Shown here: positions 5,184 to 6,259 of the stretch, in pieces
Numbering within the stretch: position 1 is the first letter of the stretch
How the letters are laid out: every line of letters starts with the position of its first letter
Assembly (NCBI GenBank): GCA_023145315.1
Contig: JAGLEA010000131.1
Span: 1-6,259, forward strand
DNA: 6,259 nucleotides
Source: Psychrilyobacter sp.
Lineage (GTDB): Bacteria; Fusobacteriota; Fusobacteriia; Fusobacteriales; Fusobacteriaceae
Reading direction: 5' to 3'
The notes under the pieces: generated by a model
The model's database searches: none
Told to the model about the DNA's origin: nothing
Seen by the model: only the letters and a program-made list of their open reading frames with translations
Program-made: the position numbers and the translations under genes

Positions 5184-6259
5184 ATGGAGAAGTTTATTTA
5201 TTCTTTTGATGAGGGTAATAAGGAAATGAAAGCGTTACTAGGAGGAAAGGGTGCTAACCTTGCAGAGATGACAAAGTTAGGGCTACCAATACCACAAGGT
5301 TTTGTTATTACAACAGAAACATGTATGAAATATTATGAAGAAGATATGAAAATTTGGGAAAGTTTTAAATTAGAAATTATTAAAAATCTTAAAGAATTAG
5401 AGGTTAGTACAGGAAAGGTTTTTGGAGGAGATAATCCGTTATTTGTCTCTGTTAGGTCAGGTGCAGCAATATCAATGCCTGGGATGATGGATACAATATT
5501 AAACTTAGGTTTAAATGATCAAACATATAAATCGTTGGCCAAGCAAACAGGTAATGAACAGTTTGCATTTAATAGTTATAAGAGATTCATACAAATGTTT
5601 TCGGAGGTAGTATATGGTATTGAAAAGTACAAGTACGATTTACTTGAAAAAGAACTTGAACAAACTGGGACGAAGAAAGAGGAGTATATTAAAAAATATA
5701 AAGAACTCTTTAAATCTGAAGTAAAATTTGATTTTCCTGACGAACCTATGGAGCAGCTATTAGCAGCCATCGAAGCAGTATTTAGCTCTTGGAATAATCC
5801 TCGAGCTATATACTATCGTAACTTAAACAATATTCCACATGAAATAGGGACTGGTGTAACTATACAATCTATGGTATTTGGAAATATGGGAGATACATCT
5901 GGAACAGGAGTAATATTTACTAGAAACCCTTCTTGTGGTGAAAATAAATTATATGGTGAATTCTTAATAAATGCACAGGGTGAAGACGTTGTAGCAGGAA
6001 TTAGAACTCCTAAAAAAATAGAGGAATTAGAAGAGGTAATGCCAGGAACATATAAAGAATTACTAAATTTATGTGATCTATTAGAAAATCACTATAAAGA
6101 TATGCAAGACATAGAATTTACAATTGAGAGTCATAAACTATATATACTTCAAACTAGAAATGGAAAAAGAACAGCAAGTGCAGCTATAAAAATAGCTACT
6201 GATCTAGTAGAAGAAGGTAAAATTACAAAAGAAGATGCAATAATGATGATAGAACCTGA
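5184..6259 (+). CDS. ppdK: Pyruvate, phosphate dikinase, N-terminal 358 residues (cut by right edge)
   Basis: PPDK reversibly converts pyruvate, ATP and phosphate to PEP, AMP and pyrophosphate. The window holds the N-terminal ATP-grasp nucleotide-binding domain. It contains LLGGKGANLAEM (18-29, with Lys22 at the ATP site), SVRSGAAISMPGMMDTILNL (89-108, Arg91), DTSGTGVIFTRNP (237-249), INAQGEDVVAGIRTP (262-276), and DIEFTIE (309-315) with LQTRNGKRT (322-330), whose acidic and Gln/Arg residues bind Mg-ATP. The phosphohistidine swivel domain and the PEP/pyruvate barrel (family length about 870-890 residues) lie beyond the edge. The frame is open to the last base: the final GA is an incomplete codon, not a stop. 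The ATG follows a G-run ribosome binding site (AGGGGGG, 5171-5177) 19 bp after the regulator stop, so the two are surely co-transcribed. In anaerobes PPDK may run in either the glycolytic or the gluconeogenic direction. Confidence 0.96.
   Translation, partial: MEKFIYSFDEGNKEMKALLGGKGANLAEMTKLGLPIPQGFVITTETCMKYYEEDMKIWESFKLEIIKNLKELEVSTGKVFGGDNPLFVSVRSGAAISMPGMMDTILNLGLNDQTYKSLAKQTGNEQFAFNSYKRFIQMFSEVVYGIEKYKYDLLEKELEQTGTKKEEYIKKYKELFKSEVKFDFPDEPMEQLLAAIEAVFSSWNNPRAIYYRNLNNIPHEIGTGVTIQSMVFGNMGDTSGTGVIFTRNPSCGENKLYGEFLINAQGEDVVAGIRTPKKIEELEEVMPGTYKELLNLCDLLENHYKDMQDIEFTIESHKLYILQTRNGKRTASAAIKIATDLVEEGKITKEDAIMMIEP

Noticed and set aside
5576..5770. Minus-strand open frame of 64 codons
   Set aside because: It lies wholly antisense to ppdK, with Ser/Phe-rich shadow composition and no ribosome binding site.

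Overview
The window is very AT-rich. Its genes use many AGA, ATA and TTA codons and mostly carry strong AGGAGG-type ribosome binding sites. A class III (metallophosphoesterase-type) fructose-1,6-bisphosphatase, a pyruvate phosphate dikinase (PPDK) with its dedicated regulatory kinase, and anaerobe-type Fe-S ATPases together suggest a strict or facultative anaerobe. A Fusobacterium/Cetobacterium-like member of the Fusobacteria fits best, and a low-GC Clostridium is the alternative. This assignment is an inference from composition and gene content.

Left half (1-2260, minus strand): one operon, read right to left. It starts at a strong promoter (TTGACA, 17 bp, TATAGT; 2249-2221) with a perfect 12-bp palindrome at the expected transcription start. 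The gene order is a DUF134 (COG1342) DNA-binding protein (2189-1911), a NifX/NafY-like (COG1433) protein with a His/Cys tail (1872-1507), a second COG1433 protein (1473-1114), a MinD-type ATPase with two 4Fe-4S cassettes (1117-272), and a second ATPase of the same type that runs off the left edge (275-1). The last three genes are joined by 4-base ATGA overlaps. The combination of two tandem ferredoxin-containing MinD ATPases with COG1433 proteins resembles the orange-protein (ORP) type systems of anaerobes, which handle metal or metal-sulfur clusters. The cluster handled here, if any, cannot be read from the sequence.

Right half (2341-6259, plus strand): a gluconeogenic block. fbp (2341-4278) encodes class III fructose-1,6-bisphosphatase. 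After a 142-bp gap come the PPDK regulatory protein (kinase/pyrophosphorylase, DUF299; first ATG at 4421) and the N-terminal 358 residues of PPDK (5184 to the right edge). The gap holds a convincing second promoter (TTGACT, 17 bp, TAATAT) whose spacer carries the inverted repeat TTAACC-N7-GGTTAA, with a 9-bp tandem repeat directly upstream. The regulator and ppdK therefore probably form their own regulated unit. PPDK interconverts pyruvate and PEP, its partner switches PPDK on and off, and Fbp catalyses the committed upper gluconeogenic step.

Points that deserve attention are the ORP-like operon and its palindromic operator, the dyad-containing promoter of the dikinase unit, and the start of the PPDK regulator. 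No ATG, GTG or TTG lies in frame between the ribosome binding site and codon 4421, although homologous sequence appears to continue upstream, which suggests an ATT or ATA start codon. No RNA gene, mobile element, CRISPR array or convincing intrinsic terminator was seen, and no stretch longer than about 150 bases lacks a gene.
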